This document shows positions 33,327 through 44,231 of a DNA stretch of 64,000 nt, one piece after another. The DNA is from Ypsolopha sequella. Its lineage: Eukaryota; Arthropoda; Insecta; Lepidoptera; Ypsolophidae. The DNA lies in NCBI GenBank assembly GCA_934047225.1, contig OW204012.1:14818001-14882000 (forward strand). The letters run 5' to 3'. The position numbers were made by a program, and so were the translations under genes. The notes beneath the pieces are model-generated. The model saw nothing but the letters and a program-made list of their open reading frames with translations, did not search any database and was not told the DNA's origin. Each line of letters starts with the position of its first letter. Within the stretch, counting starts at the first letter, position 1.

Positions 33327-33750
33327 TTGAGGCGATACCAAAAAAAAAGGGGTTTTTTCGAATCCATTTACTCCACTATAACGTTATCTACGTATTTCAT
33401 TTTTTAGTAAATGTTTATTGAGTATTTGATTAAGATTTTCACTGAAGGAAAACGCAATTGGATGAAATTTTCTCGATAGAATTTAATTCCGAAAAGACCT
33501 CTAAATTGTTTTATTTTTCCCTGTAATTCTGAAATCCTAACTAATTTCATTGTGAAATTGCATTCAAAATGTAGATATTATGTATTTGTAAAGTCTCCTT
33601 GAAAATCTTTTTGACAAAATAGCTTAGTACATTTTATATCAATAAAAAACCGGCTTTTTGCTACTTTTCCACGAATCCGTCCCACTTGCACTGAGGGTTT
33701 TTTCGCATATAGAGTAACAGGGACACTAAAACTTTTACGTATCGCCTTAA
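33327..33750 (-). mobile_element. MITE family M copy (minus)
   Basis: Left TTGAGGCGATACC, right ACGTATCGCCTTAA; close to the copy at 9980 (shared ATTTAATTCCGA / ACGTTAT blocks). Confidence 0.8.
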
Positions 33751-34314
33751 GATCAAAGAGTGAAATAGTGCATGTATTTTTCTAACATTTAATTATTACG
33801 ATTCCCCGCTAAAAAATGAGTTTTAAAAGAGACAAAATGAGGAGAATCCCGCCTTAAGCCATAATTTTCATAAAATATACTTAACTTTTCACGTTACTCT
33901 TGCCTCCTATTAGAAAGAATTATGTTCGTTAGACGGATGATCACTTTGTCTAACAAGGGGATTAAACATACACTTTTATCTTTGTTTAACAAGGGGATGA
34001 AAGATATACCTTTATCCAAAGATTTCAAAAGTAAAGATAAGCCCTTACATTAGTATGACAGCACCAAAATGTTTCCACCTTTATATGGGTGACGCTCACA
34101 CGTTTGGAATCACGTGCTCATCTGGAAACAGTGATTGTTAAAACAATGAAATAGATTTTAGGTGCCAGAGCTCATCTAAACTTTTGAAATCTTCGCCCTT
34201 ATCTTTCTTTATTGTCTATCTTATTTTATATTTGTATTAAAATGGCTTGGTGTATTTGATGTATTGTCTGAAATTTGCTGCGAAAGACGAGTTCTTTCTG
34301 TTCTTAATAAATAA
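33751..34314. other. Unassigned sequence
   Basis: Has two adjacent diverged repeats at about 33950-34020 (CAAGGGGATKAAA). Otherwise nothing recognised. Confidence 0.4.
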
Positions 34315-34489
34315 CTAGAGACCCGCCCCGGCTTCGCACGGGCATTTATTATACATATAAACCTTCCTCTTGAATCACTATATCTATTTAAAAAACCGCA
34401 TCAAAATCCGTTGCGTAGTTTTAAAGATCTAAGCATAGATAGGGACAGACAGACAGCGGGAAGCGACTTTGTTTTATAATATGTAGTGA
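34315..34489 (-). mobile_element. Short non-autonomous Helitron (175 bp)
   Basis: Minus strand: 5' TCACTACATATTATAAAACA preceded by A, 3' GCGAAGCCGGGGCGGGTCT then CTAG followed by T. No inverted repeats or target duplication, as for Helitrons. Related to 13590-14089. Confidence 0.8.
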
Positions 34490-34712
34490 TAGTGATTCGC
34501 AGCCAAATTCATACTTGAGGCTTGATAAGTGATCTCATTCAGCATCACGGGTCGATAATACTTTTTGCTAATTTCGCAAAATAAATCGTTGACCTCCCTT
34601 GACTCGGGGCTGGGCTTGCGTCTTTAGGGAATACTTTATTTTCATCGAACCTTGATACGGAACACTTACTGAGTCTTCAGTATGAATTTGGCATAAATTA
34701 ATGTCACATTCA

Positions 34713-34898
34713 TCCCCCTTTTATAAATGCGAAAGTGTGTTTGTTTGTTTGTCCTTTTTTCAAGCAGCAACAGAGCAACGGATCGACGTGATTTTTTGCA
34801 TACAGGTAGTTTATGGGCCGGAGAGTGACATAGGCTTCTTTTTATCCCGGGAAAATGCAAACGAGATCACCGCGGGTGAGGCCGCCGTCAAAAGCTAG
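34713..34898 (+). mobile_element. Non-autonomous Helitron, second family (186 bp)
   Basis: 5' TCCCCCTTTTATAAATGCGA preceded by A; inner GGATCGACGTGATTTTTTGC and GGGCCGGAGAGTGACATAGG; 3' AAAGCTAG followed by T. This matches a Helitron form common in Lepidoptera. A truncated relative is at 40031-40240. Pieces of MITE 1 lie around it. Confidence 0.8.
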
Positions 34899-35224
34899 TT
34901 TTGTATAATAATGGCTAATTAACCTTATTACTAAATATACCGGGTGTTAAGATGAAGTTGCGAAAGCCGGAAACTGGCGATAGTACTCGTCCATACGAAC
35001 AAATTTTACTATGAAGACAACAGTCGAATCGCGAAAAAAAAATCAGCTGTTCCATAGAAAAGTTACATAGCTACCCGACCAAAATGTATGAAACAACAGA
35101 TTTTTTTTTCTCGATTTCTGAATATTTTTTTCAAAGAAGGTCTTTCGTATGTACTAGTACTATCTCCAGTTTTCGGCTTCCGCAACATGATATCAACACC
35201 CTGTATAAATGATAAACTACTCAC

Positions 35225-35292
35225 CCCATCAGGGTTCTGTTTCTTGACCTCACAGTACTCGTTCAGTACATCCTGAAGTTTCCGGTTCGAGT
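35225..35292 (-). CDS. Dgk: Diacylglycerol kinase exon (N-terminal region), downstream exon
   Basis: A 68-nt coding exon on the minus strand, bounded by the acceptor TTTTTCTCTTGCAG and the donor GTGAGTAG. With the last base of the exon at 41286-41379 it reads YSNRKLQDVLNEYCEVKKQ then NPDG, ending in phase 0. This matches my memory of the N-terminal domain of EF-hand type diacylglycerol kinases, enzymes that phosphorylate diacylglycerol to phosphatidic acid at membranes. Codon use and GC content stand out from the AT-rich surroundings. The next exon should lie at lower coordinates on the minus strand but was not found, so it may be hidden in this window or beyond it. Confidence 0.75.
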
Positions 35293-35713
35293 CTGCAAGA
35301 GAAAAACTGTTTTAAAATAACTGAAAAATATACACGAAATATATCGACACGACATGAGTCCCCGAGGGAGCGTCAGGGATGTTCCCGAATGTGAAACACA
35401 CAGTATTATCATCTTCATCCATGAGAACTAACTATTATAATTTTAAGCTTAGTATAATTAAAATTAAAGATAGTAACTAGTTAAAAGTTTAATAAATATA
35501 TAAACATATATAGATATATAAAATTATAAATAAAAAGTAAATGTAATTAAAAAAGAAAGTTTGTGGCTACAACTTAAAGTATGTTCATATTTAGGAAGAG
35601 TGATGTCTCCTGATACAGGGAATATACATACTTAAAAGGAGATATCAGTCACTTGTTATGTACGAGTAACCCGATATGTAATGCCAAAATAAATTATTTT
35701 ATTTTTATTTTAT
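35293..35713. other. Dgk intron sequence, unassigned
   Basis: AT-rich intron next to the acceptor side of the exon. Includes CGACACGACATGAGTCCCC, a phrase echoed near 48422 and 49300 next to SINE-like sequence. Confidence 0.5.
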
Positions 35714-36136
35714 TTAAGGCGCTACGGAAAAAAATCGACACTTTTAGAAGTTCATATCTACTTTGGTAAATAATCTATAATTTTGATAAAATAGTATATT
35801 ATTTTTGGAATCTTTCTCTGGGGATCTGTTAAAACAGAAACGCGATTGGAGAAATTCGGCTCGATAGAAGTATTTATTGAAATGAGGTCTTTATCGACAC
35901 CAATTCTCCTGGTTTGACAATTTAGAATGACATATGGACTGCAATTATATTTTATTAGATGGGTTTTAACATTATCTAGGACCTGTTTAAACGAAATGTT
36001 GATAGCAACTTTAGTACATTTTATATCAATAAAAAACCAACTTTTTGCTACTTTTCTACGAATCCGTCCCTCTCGCACTGAGGATTTTTTCGCATATGGA
36101 GTAACAGGGACGCTAAAACTTTTACATATCGCCTTA
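35714..36136 (-). mobile_element. MITE family M copy (minus)
   Basis: TTAAGGCGCTACGG at left, ACATATCGCCTTAA at right; closely related to 24779-25203, including the GAATCCGTCCCTCTCGCAC block. Confidence 0.8.
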
Positions 36137-36266
36137 ATCGTGAAATAAAATTCACAGTCCACACCTGGTGTACCCGCTTTTCACCGACGATTATTACACT
36201 GAGCCCTATCGCCGTACTTATAACGTGCCTTTCGAAGCATGCAGACCGAGTATACATTAACATGCA

Positions 36267-36327
36267 CCGCGGGGATTGAACCCACGACCTGTGGGTTAGC
36301 AGGCGAGAGCTGTACCACTCGGACACA
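36267..36327 (-). repeat. tRNA-derived SINE fragment with A and B boxes
   Basis: Minus strand: TGTCCGAGTGGTACAGCTC (A box region), GCCTGCTAACCCACAGG, then GGTCGTGGGTTCAATCCCC (B box). It cannot be closed into a full cloverleaf with an acceptor stem, so it is read as a SINE head and not a tRNA gene. Confidence 0.65.
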
Positions 36328-36351
36328 GGCAAACAGAAAAATAAAATCCTT

Positions 36352-36490
36352 TTTAGGGTTCCGTAGTCAACAACAAGGAACCCTTATAGTTTCACCATGT
36401 CCGTCTGTCTGTCTGTCTGTCTGCGGCTTAGCTTAGAGACTATTAGTACTAGAAAGCTGTAATTTGGCATGGGTATACATACCTAATTGT
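36352..36490 (+). repeat. GGGTTCCGTAGTCAACAAC repeat X, copy 3
   Basis: Starts TTTTTAGGGTTCCGTAGTC, has (GTCT)n, and runs into GTACTAGAAAGCTGTAATTT like the copy at 5467. Confidence 0.75.
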
Positions 36491-37021
36491 ATATTGTCAC
36501 AAAAACTATGCATAATTTTAAGAATATTTCGCTGTTATTGTACCGTCTTTAATTAATTAAAATACATAAAAATAAAAATGTTTTTTTGATTTTGCATTTT
36601 GCATATTTTGAGCATATCAACAGGTTTTAGGGCATATTTCGGCCTTTTTAGTGCATATTTCGGCCTTTTTTAGTGCACATTTGCATGCATATTTTGGCAC
36701 TTTGTTAGTGCATCCGATGTCTAGTCATGAACCTTGTTACTGATCACTTACTTAGAGTCTCCAGTATGAATTTGATTACATCAATAAAAGTCACCTTATA
36801 CAGTGTGTAAATAGACTGTGACATTTAAATAAAACTACGTACTCTACTGATCATAGTAACAGCTCTGAAGAAATATACCCGCGAAAATCTTCAGAGAAGA
36901 AGATATTCAACTGTAACTTAAAGACTTTATCTCACAGGAGGAAGGTCTATTTTAGAACGTTGCACGTGAACAGCTGTTTCACGGATGCCGCTGCCTCAAG
37001 AAATGCTAGTATCTAGTTACG

Positions 37022-37642
37022 TTAACCTCCTGGGGCCTGACGTCGTACGTATAATTCATAAACAATAAAAAACATTTGAAATCCTTTGAGGGCCATCTAG
37101 CGTATGTTAAACCAATTAACCAATTACTATGACTGTAATGAATATTATGAAATAAATTCAAATTCAAATTTCAAATTCAAATTCAAATAGTTTATTTTGC
37201 AAAGCAGGTATAGATATATACACTTTTTACACGTCAAATTTAATCTAATAAAGAAAATATATGTAATAAAATAATAAATGTACATGAACTAAATTAAAGG
37301 TTTATTTAATTTATGTAGCAATATATTTACGATTAAAATGATAGGTAAAATATATATTATACAAGGTAAAATCCAATCAGCCGCCCGAACCCATACCGGA
37401 GACCCGGCCAGGGACCAGGAACAAGGTTCAATGATCACCAACCGAGCCCCCACCACGAATCCACGAATAAATGAATACGAATATGAATATGAATATGAAT
37501 ATGATTATTCCATGGAAAAATATCTAGCTTCCGTAATTTCGATTTTTTTTCCCCCGTTTGCATTTAGGTATATCAATTTGTTCATACGAACACTCTGAAT
37601 TTAATAATGAAAACAAAAATATCCTTGGCCTCAGGAGGTTAA
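37022..37642. mobile_element. TTAA-flanked TIR element (piggyBac-like) containing a LINE tail
   Basis: TTAACCTCCTGGGGCC at left and GGCCTCAGGAGGTTAA at right: TTAA duplicated on both sides and inverted ends of about 12 bp. TTAA targets are the hallmark of piggyBac elements. No transposase is present; most of the interior is a LINE tail at 37146-37462 plus a (GAATAT)n run. Confidence 0.75.
37146..37462 (-). mobile_element. LINE 3' tail family G, copy 2
   Basis: Minus-strand copy: (TTTGAA)n tail at the left, GGTATGGGTTCGGGCGG core, truncated near CGAATCC. Nested inside the TTAA element. Confidence 0.8.
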
Positions 37643-38345
37643 GGTTCACACGTTTTTGGTTAAAATTCAAATATTTTCCAAATAATTAAGGTATATCTTT
37701 GCGATTTTATTGGATGCAGGTAAATGCAACTCATCGTGTATAATACTCATCAAAATGTTTTTTTTTTTTTCAAATTTATTTACAAACAAAACACAAAAGA
37801 ATACGGCGTTTATTCGGAAAAATCCCCTAAAGAAAAATGTCTTAAAGATAGCGGTCTATTTCCATCCTGTATAATAGAAGTCGGTCAGCAGCCCACAATT
37901 CCCACACGTCTTCTTGCACAAGCAACCTCACAATCCTATCGACTAACTTAAAGCTTTGTTCAAAGCTATTAGCTGATGACCCCTTGGGAACGATATCGCT
38001 TCCTTGTCGAACCCTATTAGCAAATTGAACTGATACGGACCCTGTCCAAGTATAACAGTCTCTAACACAAAGATGTAAGAGTTAATTAGATTCCTTATTA
38101 CCGTGGTGGTTTAAAGAACGCGTGGTCGGTACTCGCATGACGTCACAGATAGGATTATAAAGGATTGGCTGCGACTGTTTTTAGGTCAAAATGAACCTGC
38201 ATGTTGTTTCTCTATCTAACTAACCAGACAGAGTGGGATGTGATCTTACGATGGACCTTTTTCACAGAATGGCGAGGAAGAGAGGGATGGAGTCTGGAGT
38301 GCTGTTGACCACGAGTTGATCATAGATGGTCATAGTAGATCATAA

Positions 38346-38737
38346 TAGTACTTTATGCTACAAGGGCGCAAAGGAATAAATTACGAAGACGATTTAAAAC
38401 ACGAGCGTAGCGAGTGTTTTAAACGTAACCGAGTAATTTATTGCTTTTACGCCCGTGTATCATACTACGTTTTTCAATGCGTAGTGTGAGGAAATGAAAA
38501 CAAATATAATCTTGTGAACTTTAAATTATGACTGGCTCAAAAGGATTGTATCCAGAGCCGTTAAACAGTGGGAAAAAAAAGTATAACATCTATGGTACAC
38601 AGGAAAGGCTGCAGGTTAGCCAACCATTGCAAACAAATAAAAAAAAAATAATAATAAAGCCCTAGGGCAAAATAATCGACTTTCTGTTCGGTTTTGATGC
38701 ATAAAAAGTGGGCCTTTACGAGCACATGCATTGAAAA
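38346..38737 (+). repeat. Repeat family A, copy 4
   Basis: Full copy: TTTATGCTACAAGGGCGCAA start, AAACACGAGCGTAGCGAGTG hairpin, GGGCCTTTACGAGCACATGC end. Confidence 0.9.
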
Positions 38738-39019
38738 CTACTATTTTCACTTCTCATGCTCGTAAAGTTCTTGTTTATGCTAGGTACGAGTATAAGCGGC
38801 ATAAAATTGAATTTGATCTCATTGGGCATAAAGTAGTTTTCTTCTAAAACTATCGGCAATAGACCATACAGCCAGTACACAGTACAACTTCATAGACAAA
38901 CTTTTTGGAACTGAATAATGTTCGAGCTAGGATTATATCATATTAGCGCAAACTGATAGGACAGGAGCTTCAGATGATGGTCAAGAATTATATTATATGC
39001 ACTGAATTATTATTACATA

Positions 39020-39167
39020 CGGCTTGAACACTCACGTGTGATTGTTGTTGACTATATGCCAACCGTTTCACCGATATAATTTCGGCATTATCAAGGCGAG
39101 TGTCGTTCTTAGAACGACGTCGCGGCGTTAACCGTCGTTGTCAAACGGGCACTGGCAGCTCGGCGTC
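39020..39167 (+). mobile_element. MITE R copy truncated at the FKBP junction
   Basis: Left inverted repeat intact (CGGCTTGAACACTCACGTGT). Homology to the copy at 12166 runs through GGGCACTGGCAGC, then stops at CTCGGCGTCAG where FKBP12 coding sequence begins on the other strand. The right inverted repeat is absent. Confidence 0.8.
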
Positions 39168-39356
39168 AGTATAATGCACCACTACGGTTTGTCCTTTCTT
39201 GGGGTAGGTTGACCCATCCCCAGATTTGATGGTTTCAACATCAACACCCATGATAATGGGCTGTATTTACAAGTAATCGATACAAAATTAAAAACACCAC
39301 ACCACAAAGCAACCTCTGCAGACTGCAATGGCCACACGTCCCACCATCATTAATTA
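39168..39356 (-). pseudogene. FKBP12: FKBP12 gene fragment (5' UTR and first about 28 codons)
   Basis: From ATG at 39251 (minus) the frame reads [20 protein letters not shown] then QTVVVHYT, matching the start of 12-kDa FK506-binding proteins, small cytosolic peptidyl-prolyl isomerases that bind ryanodine and TGF-beta type receptors. Upstream, to about 39356, is plausible 5' UTR. After HYT the sequence passes into MITE R (DAELP follows by chance), with no donor site, so the catalytic core is absent. It lies between two Dgk exons on the same strand, flanked by MITE R and repeat B. It is best read as a gene fragment moved by a transposon or left by rearrangement, not a working gene. Confidence 0.8.
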
Positions 39357-39357
39357 G

Positions 39358-39596
39358 TAGATTATGCACTAAGGGATACGTCACGGGCGGCATATTGAAC
39401 CCTGAGCGTAACGAGGGACTCTATAGTTAACTCCTGAGCGTAGCGAGTTACCACACGAATTTGACGTTCCAAATTTAAATCACTTTAATCCCTAGGGATT
39501 TTCATATGACTGTATATCCCTTGAGATATAATGCGTTTTTTTACGTTGAGGTTGCATGATATGTAATTGGACATTGTCGAGCAGGTGGTGTGAAAA
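39358..39596 (+). repeat. Repeat family B, copy 2 (internal deletion)
   Basis: Starts GATTATGCACTAAGGGATAC and keeps the GAGCGTAACGAGGGACTC motif, but lacks the roughly 200-bp middle of the other two copies. Ends GAGCAGGTGGTGTGAAAA. Confidence 0.85.
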
Positions 39597-40030
39597 TACA
39601 TATTTTGATAGACACCACGATAATTGGCTGGCCACCAGCGACACGTAAAACGTTCCTTGTTGGATAACTGTGAAACAAAAGCAATTGGTAGATGAGTGAA
39701 TGATTCGCCAAAAAAAGGGTCGCAAACGGTAAAAGAGATTAGTACAGGACTGAGAAGAATGGCGCATAAAAGAAGCATCCCAACCGTGGGCAGAAAACGG
39801 CCGATGTGATAATGATGATGAGGCACTTTTTCAGCCATTGCAATAAAGTTTGTTATCTTTTCTTGGAAAGACATTACACCAGGTGAATTTTTAGCCATTG
39901 TCCAAACTCATACTGGTGGCTTAAGTGATCATTACCGGGACTAGGAGTAAATTGCTATGGGAATTCGAAATTTTATTCAACGAACATTGCAAAAAAATAT
40001 ATATATTGATCTATGACTAAAAATTCACTA

Positions 40031-40240
40031 TCCGTACCCCTAGCCTATAAATGCGAAAGTTTGTTTGTTGATTTGTTGGTTGTTGGTTTGCTGGTTGTTG
40101 GTTTGTTAGTTCTTTGGTTTGTCCTTTTTTTAACAGAGCAACGGATCGACGTGATTTTTTGCTTAGAGATAGTTTATGGGCCGGAGAGTGACATAGGCTC
40201 CTTTTTATCCCGGTAAAATGCAAATGAAATGAGCGTGGGC
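40031..40240 (+). mobile_element. Helitron-derived fragment, 3' end lost
   Basis: Same family as 34713-34898 (TATAAATGCGAAAGTTTGTT, then GGATCGACGTGATTTTTTGC, GGGCCGGAGAGTGACATAGG). A (TTGTTGGT)n-like expansion sits near the 5' end. No CTAG terminus. Confidence 0.75.
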
Positions 40241-40465
40241 AAAGTAGGTAATCTATAAGTAATCAGAAATTAAATTATCCTTTTAAAAAACGTCGCACCG
40301 GAAGTGTTGTACCTACAAGTTCTGAACATGTTTCCCTTTAAGAGATGCGAACATAAATTTGAAATTTCTGTATATTATGTACCATATGCTGTATTTAAAC
40401 AACAAATACCAAAACCAGTCAAGTCGACTTCTTCTCCAAGTACATTTTATAAATTTGTCAACTAT

Positions 40466-40590
40466 ACAGATCGCGCCAAACTTCTAGACCGTTCGGAAGT
40501 TGCTCTTCCGAAGAACGGCCCATACATTTTGTTCCTGCCGATGCGTATCACCCCGTGTTTAGAGGGGACTAAAAGTTTGGCGCGATCTGT
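40466..40590. mobile_element. 125-bp MITE, ACAGATCGCGCCAAACTT ends
   Basis: 18-bp perfect inverted ends ACAGATCGCGCCAAACTT, with an inner hairpin GTTCGGAAG/CTTCCGAAGAAC. Unknown superfamily; only one copy seen here. Confidence 0.8.
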
Positions 40591-40949
40591 ACTCGTTAAC
40601 TTGTAAAACCTACTTAGCTGTGATAGTTTTCCTTTTAATTTCGTTATGTATACTACAGCCGTGATTTTTTTTTCACGTCTCTAAATATAACCGTTTCGCT
40701 GGCAGGGGGGGAGACACTTGACTCTAACAAAAAATAACACTTTTAAGGTTAATATTTCACAAACGGAACCCTGGATCGAAAAATAGTCTTCTCACAGCCC
40801 CAATATTTTTAAATTACCTATCCAACGACACCCCACACTAGGGGATAGATGAGAAAAAAAAATCATCTCCACTTTACGTGTAGGGGAAGTACCCTAAAAA
40901 AAATCTTTTTAAAAATTTTACTGTACCACTTTATTGGCGTAATAAATAT

Positions 40950-41082
40950 GTATACCCATGCAAAATTACAGCTTTCTAGTACTTATAGTCTCTAAGCTAA
41001 GCCGCGAACAGACAGACAGATAGACAGACGGGCATGGCGAAACTACAAGGGCTCCTTGTTGTTGACTATGGAACCCTAAAAA
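40950..41082 (-). repeat. GGGTTCCGTAGTCAACAAC repeat X, copy 4
   Basis: Minus-strand copy: ends in GTTGTTGACTATGGAACCCT on the plus strand, with a (GACA)n stretch. Confidence 0.75.
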
Positions 41083-41285
41083 CGCCGATTTATAATGTAG
41101 TCTTAGGGTTACGTCCCCGAATACTCAACCAACTTAATTTTGCAGTTTTTATATCTGACAGAATTAGAGCATTACCTAAAATTAAATAAGAATCTAGTGT
41201 TAAATAATTGGTACGGAACCCTAAAAGAGCGAGGCCCGACTCGCACTTGGCTGGTTTTTTTTATTTGTAACTGGTATAAACTCAC

Positions 41286-41379
41286 ATGAAGCCAACTCCT
41301 GTAGCTGCTGGAACTCAGCTGGAGACAGCTTGTCCCATTGGAAGCTCGGCGCTGGGGCTGCCGTGTTGGGCATCTCCAA
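41286..41379 (-). CDS. Dgk: Diacylglycerol kinase exon (N-terminal region), upstream exon
   Basis: A 94-nt exon on the minus strand between the acceptor CTTCGTTACAG and the donor GTGAGT. It reads LEMPNTAAPAPSFQ then WDKLSPAEFQQLQELAS plus one base, which with AC from the exon at 35292 completes TAC (Y). The phase match between two exons 6 kb apart is strong support. LSPAEF..LQ and the following YS..KLQDVL fit the N-terminal domain of EF-hand type diacylglycerol kinases. The internal ATG (MPNT) may be a start codon, with the preceding exon untranslated, but an acceptor precedes it and LE is in frame, so this is open. Confidence 0.75.
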
Positions 41380-43324
41380 CTGTAACGAAGAAATACTGGT
41401 TTATTTTTATACCTAGTCCTGCCTTAAGTTCTGTTACTGCATTAAAAAAAAAATTAAGGTTCCAAGGAAACTCTAGAGTCTAGAACATCAAATATAGGAT
41501 AGAGTAGGTTTCAAACTACAATAAACAATTGATTGTTATTTTATATCATAAAAAAACAACTTTTGAGCGAGTCTCAAAGTTGCAGATTTTGGTTGTTAAA
41601 ATACGAATGTATTTTGGGTTTATGCTATTCCATAGATATGGATGAAAATGTGATAAAAGTTTGATCTTGATGCTTGTGATAAGATGGAAAATGTTGTTTT
41701 TTTAAGCAATACATCTTGAAATTAATTTAAAAACTCGAAAGAAAATAAAAAATGCTTCTAAGACATCCATTGGGCGTGATTTGTTCATGTTGATGGTGCT
41801 GTAAAATTGTCTCCCAAAAATTTTCAAGGCCATGTTTTTGTTTTTTAATATCGTTTGTCTAAGAGACAATATAGTCAGCTCAAGTTCAAATTGTAAAAGT
41901 TAGGATCAAAAAACATAATAAGGTCAAAATCCCAAATTATGTCGCGTATTTTAAGATATCGGCTTTGGACTGCTTCAAGGATAATTTTGTTAAAATTTTA
42001 ATTTTTTATAGTGACTATTACCTATCTGACAAATTTCATTAATTAATTTTACTAGATTCAGTCTGGGATGAAAAATATCAAATTGAATGTGAGTCACAGA
42101 ACTTTTGGCTGGACTAGGTAGTATGTCAGAGGCGATTTCAAGTTTTGTGCTGTCACTGGAGCCTTTGACACCCGTGACATCCTCTTTCATCGAAGATTTT
42201 AACGTCACAACGTAAACGGGTGTGCCTTATCAAGAACCCTAATCTTCTATCTTCTTTTATATTATTATACCCAATGATATTAGAAGAAAGAGTGGATAGG
42301 TTATAGACGACCCGCGAGTGGCACGTTAAGACTTGGCTAATTTGCAAACCTAGACCAGTGTTGTTATTCACACAGTAATTGCCTTACGGTTTTTGCCAGT
42401 ATCAAGTTAGATTCTGACATGGTTAGTTATTCAGATTTTCAGGCGCCGTTTGTTCATCACCCACGGTACAATAAAAAAAAACTTTAAAATATATATATAT
42501 TTAATGTTATATGATAGGATAAATTTTGCTAGTATACAGATATATTTTTTGTAGGATTAGATAATAACTATGACATATTAAAGGGAAAGGCATAAGATTA
42601 ACATTTCGGTGACAATTGAAAAATATATGTTACTAAGGAATCCCCCGCCCGATCGACTGTCATTTGTTTAGATTCTTAATCTGAAAATTCAAAGTTCGAT
42701 TCCAGTGCTTTTGTAATATATTACTTGATATTCTTACATATTACTTGATAACGGCTAATGGGTGGAAAATCTGTGTTAAGATGATGTATGACATGTAGCT
42801 ACAATTATGTTAAATATTATTATGTGATTTATTTTGTTAATCTGATTAAAAGTTTGTTCAATATATAATTTTTTTGTTTTTAAATCCTTCTCCTTATGCT
42901 TTTTCAAATTATTACTATCAAAAAAGACAAAATAAGCGAACGCTGTACGTAATAATTCACGTTTTTTTTTTTCTTATTCACAGTTTTCTACAGCTTTTTT
43001 GGAGCTTGTTAGCAGTTTTTCTTTAGGATAGGGTTGGCAACACTGATCGCGTCGGTGTTAACGCATGACGGACGTTGCACAGCAACATATAGCTCTTGTC
43101 TCTTTTTCCCTCGCGATATTTGTGACATCCACGTGTCAATGTGACATAACCCTACAGCGTAATTTACTGAATCATTTATGTTGTGTGCCGTTTTAAAAGT
43201 TCAAATCTTGTGTAGGTTACCTATCTACATTTTCTTTTAATATCATTGATAATACCTATATGTCATGTACAGATCGTAGAGTACCAAATCTCTCCCCAAA
43301 ATCCAAAAAATAGGGACAACGACA
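41380..43324. other. Dgk upstream intron, unassigned
   Basis: AT-rich; no further exon recognised. A lone B-box-like GTTCGATTCC lies at about 42695 without an A box. Confidence 0.4.
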
Positions 43325-43440
43325 TAGTACGACGAGCGGAGCGAGTAAGAGCATGTTAGGTTTACATGTTAATAAATTCGGGGAGCCGAGCGAAGCGGAG
43401 CGGAGCGAGACGACCCTCCTAGTTTTAAGGCATATGACCA
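43325..43440 (-). repeat. CGCTCCGCTC-rich repeat family E, copy 4 core
   Basis: Plus strand GAGCGGAGCGAGTAAGAGC, GTTAGGTTTACATGTTAATA, GCGAAGCGGAGCGGAGCGAG: the complement of the family E core. Confidence 0.7.
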
Positions 43441-43444
43441 CGCT

Positions 43445-43600
43445 AAATAAGCAACTCGATGTGTGTCGGTACAAATATCAACGAAAACGACATTGAAATA
43501 ATGTTCATTTCAGCGTGCCTTGAAAAGTGGCTGTTACGACAACCACTGCGTCTCCGGCTAGCGCAAAATAGGAGAAAAGAATACTTTTCACATCGACGCC
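43445..43600 (+). repeat. Repeat family C, copy 3 (fragment)
   Basis: TGTCGGTACAAATATCAACG through AAGTGGCTGTTACGACAACC and GCGCAAAATAGGAGAAAA, matching 1100-1220 and 25205-25330. Confidence 0.65.
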
Positions 43601-44231
43601 ATGAACGGAAAAAAAATATTGAACTTAAATTTTTTAGATCTAAAAATTTCCTATAATTTGGTGAAATAATAATGAAAATCGCTTTAAGCGTTTGGAAGGA
43701 GTAAGAGATTATTCTTGTGTTAATCATGTGAAACTTTCGATGACTTTTGATTTTTTGTCAAAACTTACAATAGAAAAACAGTTTATGAAACTTTAAATTT
43801 GTTTTTGACTCTATATATTTTTATGAAAATTTTCGGATCACCCGTGTGGGAGGAGTAGGCCTTCAAAGACAGGTCCAAATTGCAGTTGGCGTATATGATC
43901 TTCCCAATTCTACGATGTGTTGACGACATACATACACTGTCTGACTGACCGGTCACAAAAACGGCTGGAACTAACACTTGAAATTTGGACTCACGTGTGA
44001 CGTATACATCCGCTCAGAAGGGATTTTAGGAAATTCCTACGGGATCGGGAGAATCGGGATCCATGCGAGCAACGCTGCGAGGCGTCCGCTATTTGTATTT
44101 GCTGCCACTTCCCTACTCATTTACAGAGAAAGGAATCAATGGCCGAGGAGAATATAATCACTCGTGTCACGGTGTCAATGGTGGCGCATTAGCATTCATT
44201 ACATCATTTTATTATTCCGATCATAAATTAT

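Larger units (their letters stand above)
36912..37690 (+). repeat. Repeat N, split by a TTAA element
   Basis: Left part to 37021 and right part from 37643 join to match 14117-14300. The insertion lies at TTAA. Confidence 0.7.

Noticed and set aside
36267..36327. A functional tRNA gene
   Set aside because: A and B boxes are present but no acceptor stem closes and the sequence continues as SINE body. The same applies at 2180 and 49376.
39168..39251. A working FKBP12 gene
   Set aside because: Only the first 28 codons match. There is no splice donor at the break and the sequence runs into a MITE.
42640..42720. A tRNA near 42.7 kb
   Set aside because: Only GTTCGATTCC and a weak anticodon-like stem are visible; the T-arm and acceptor do not pair.
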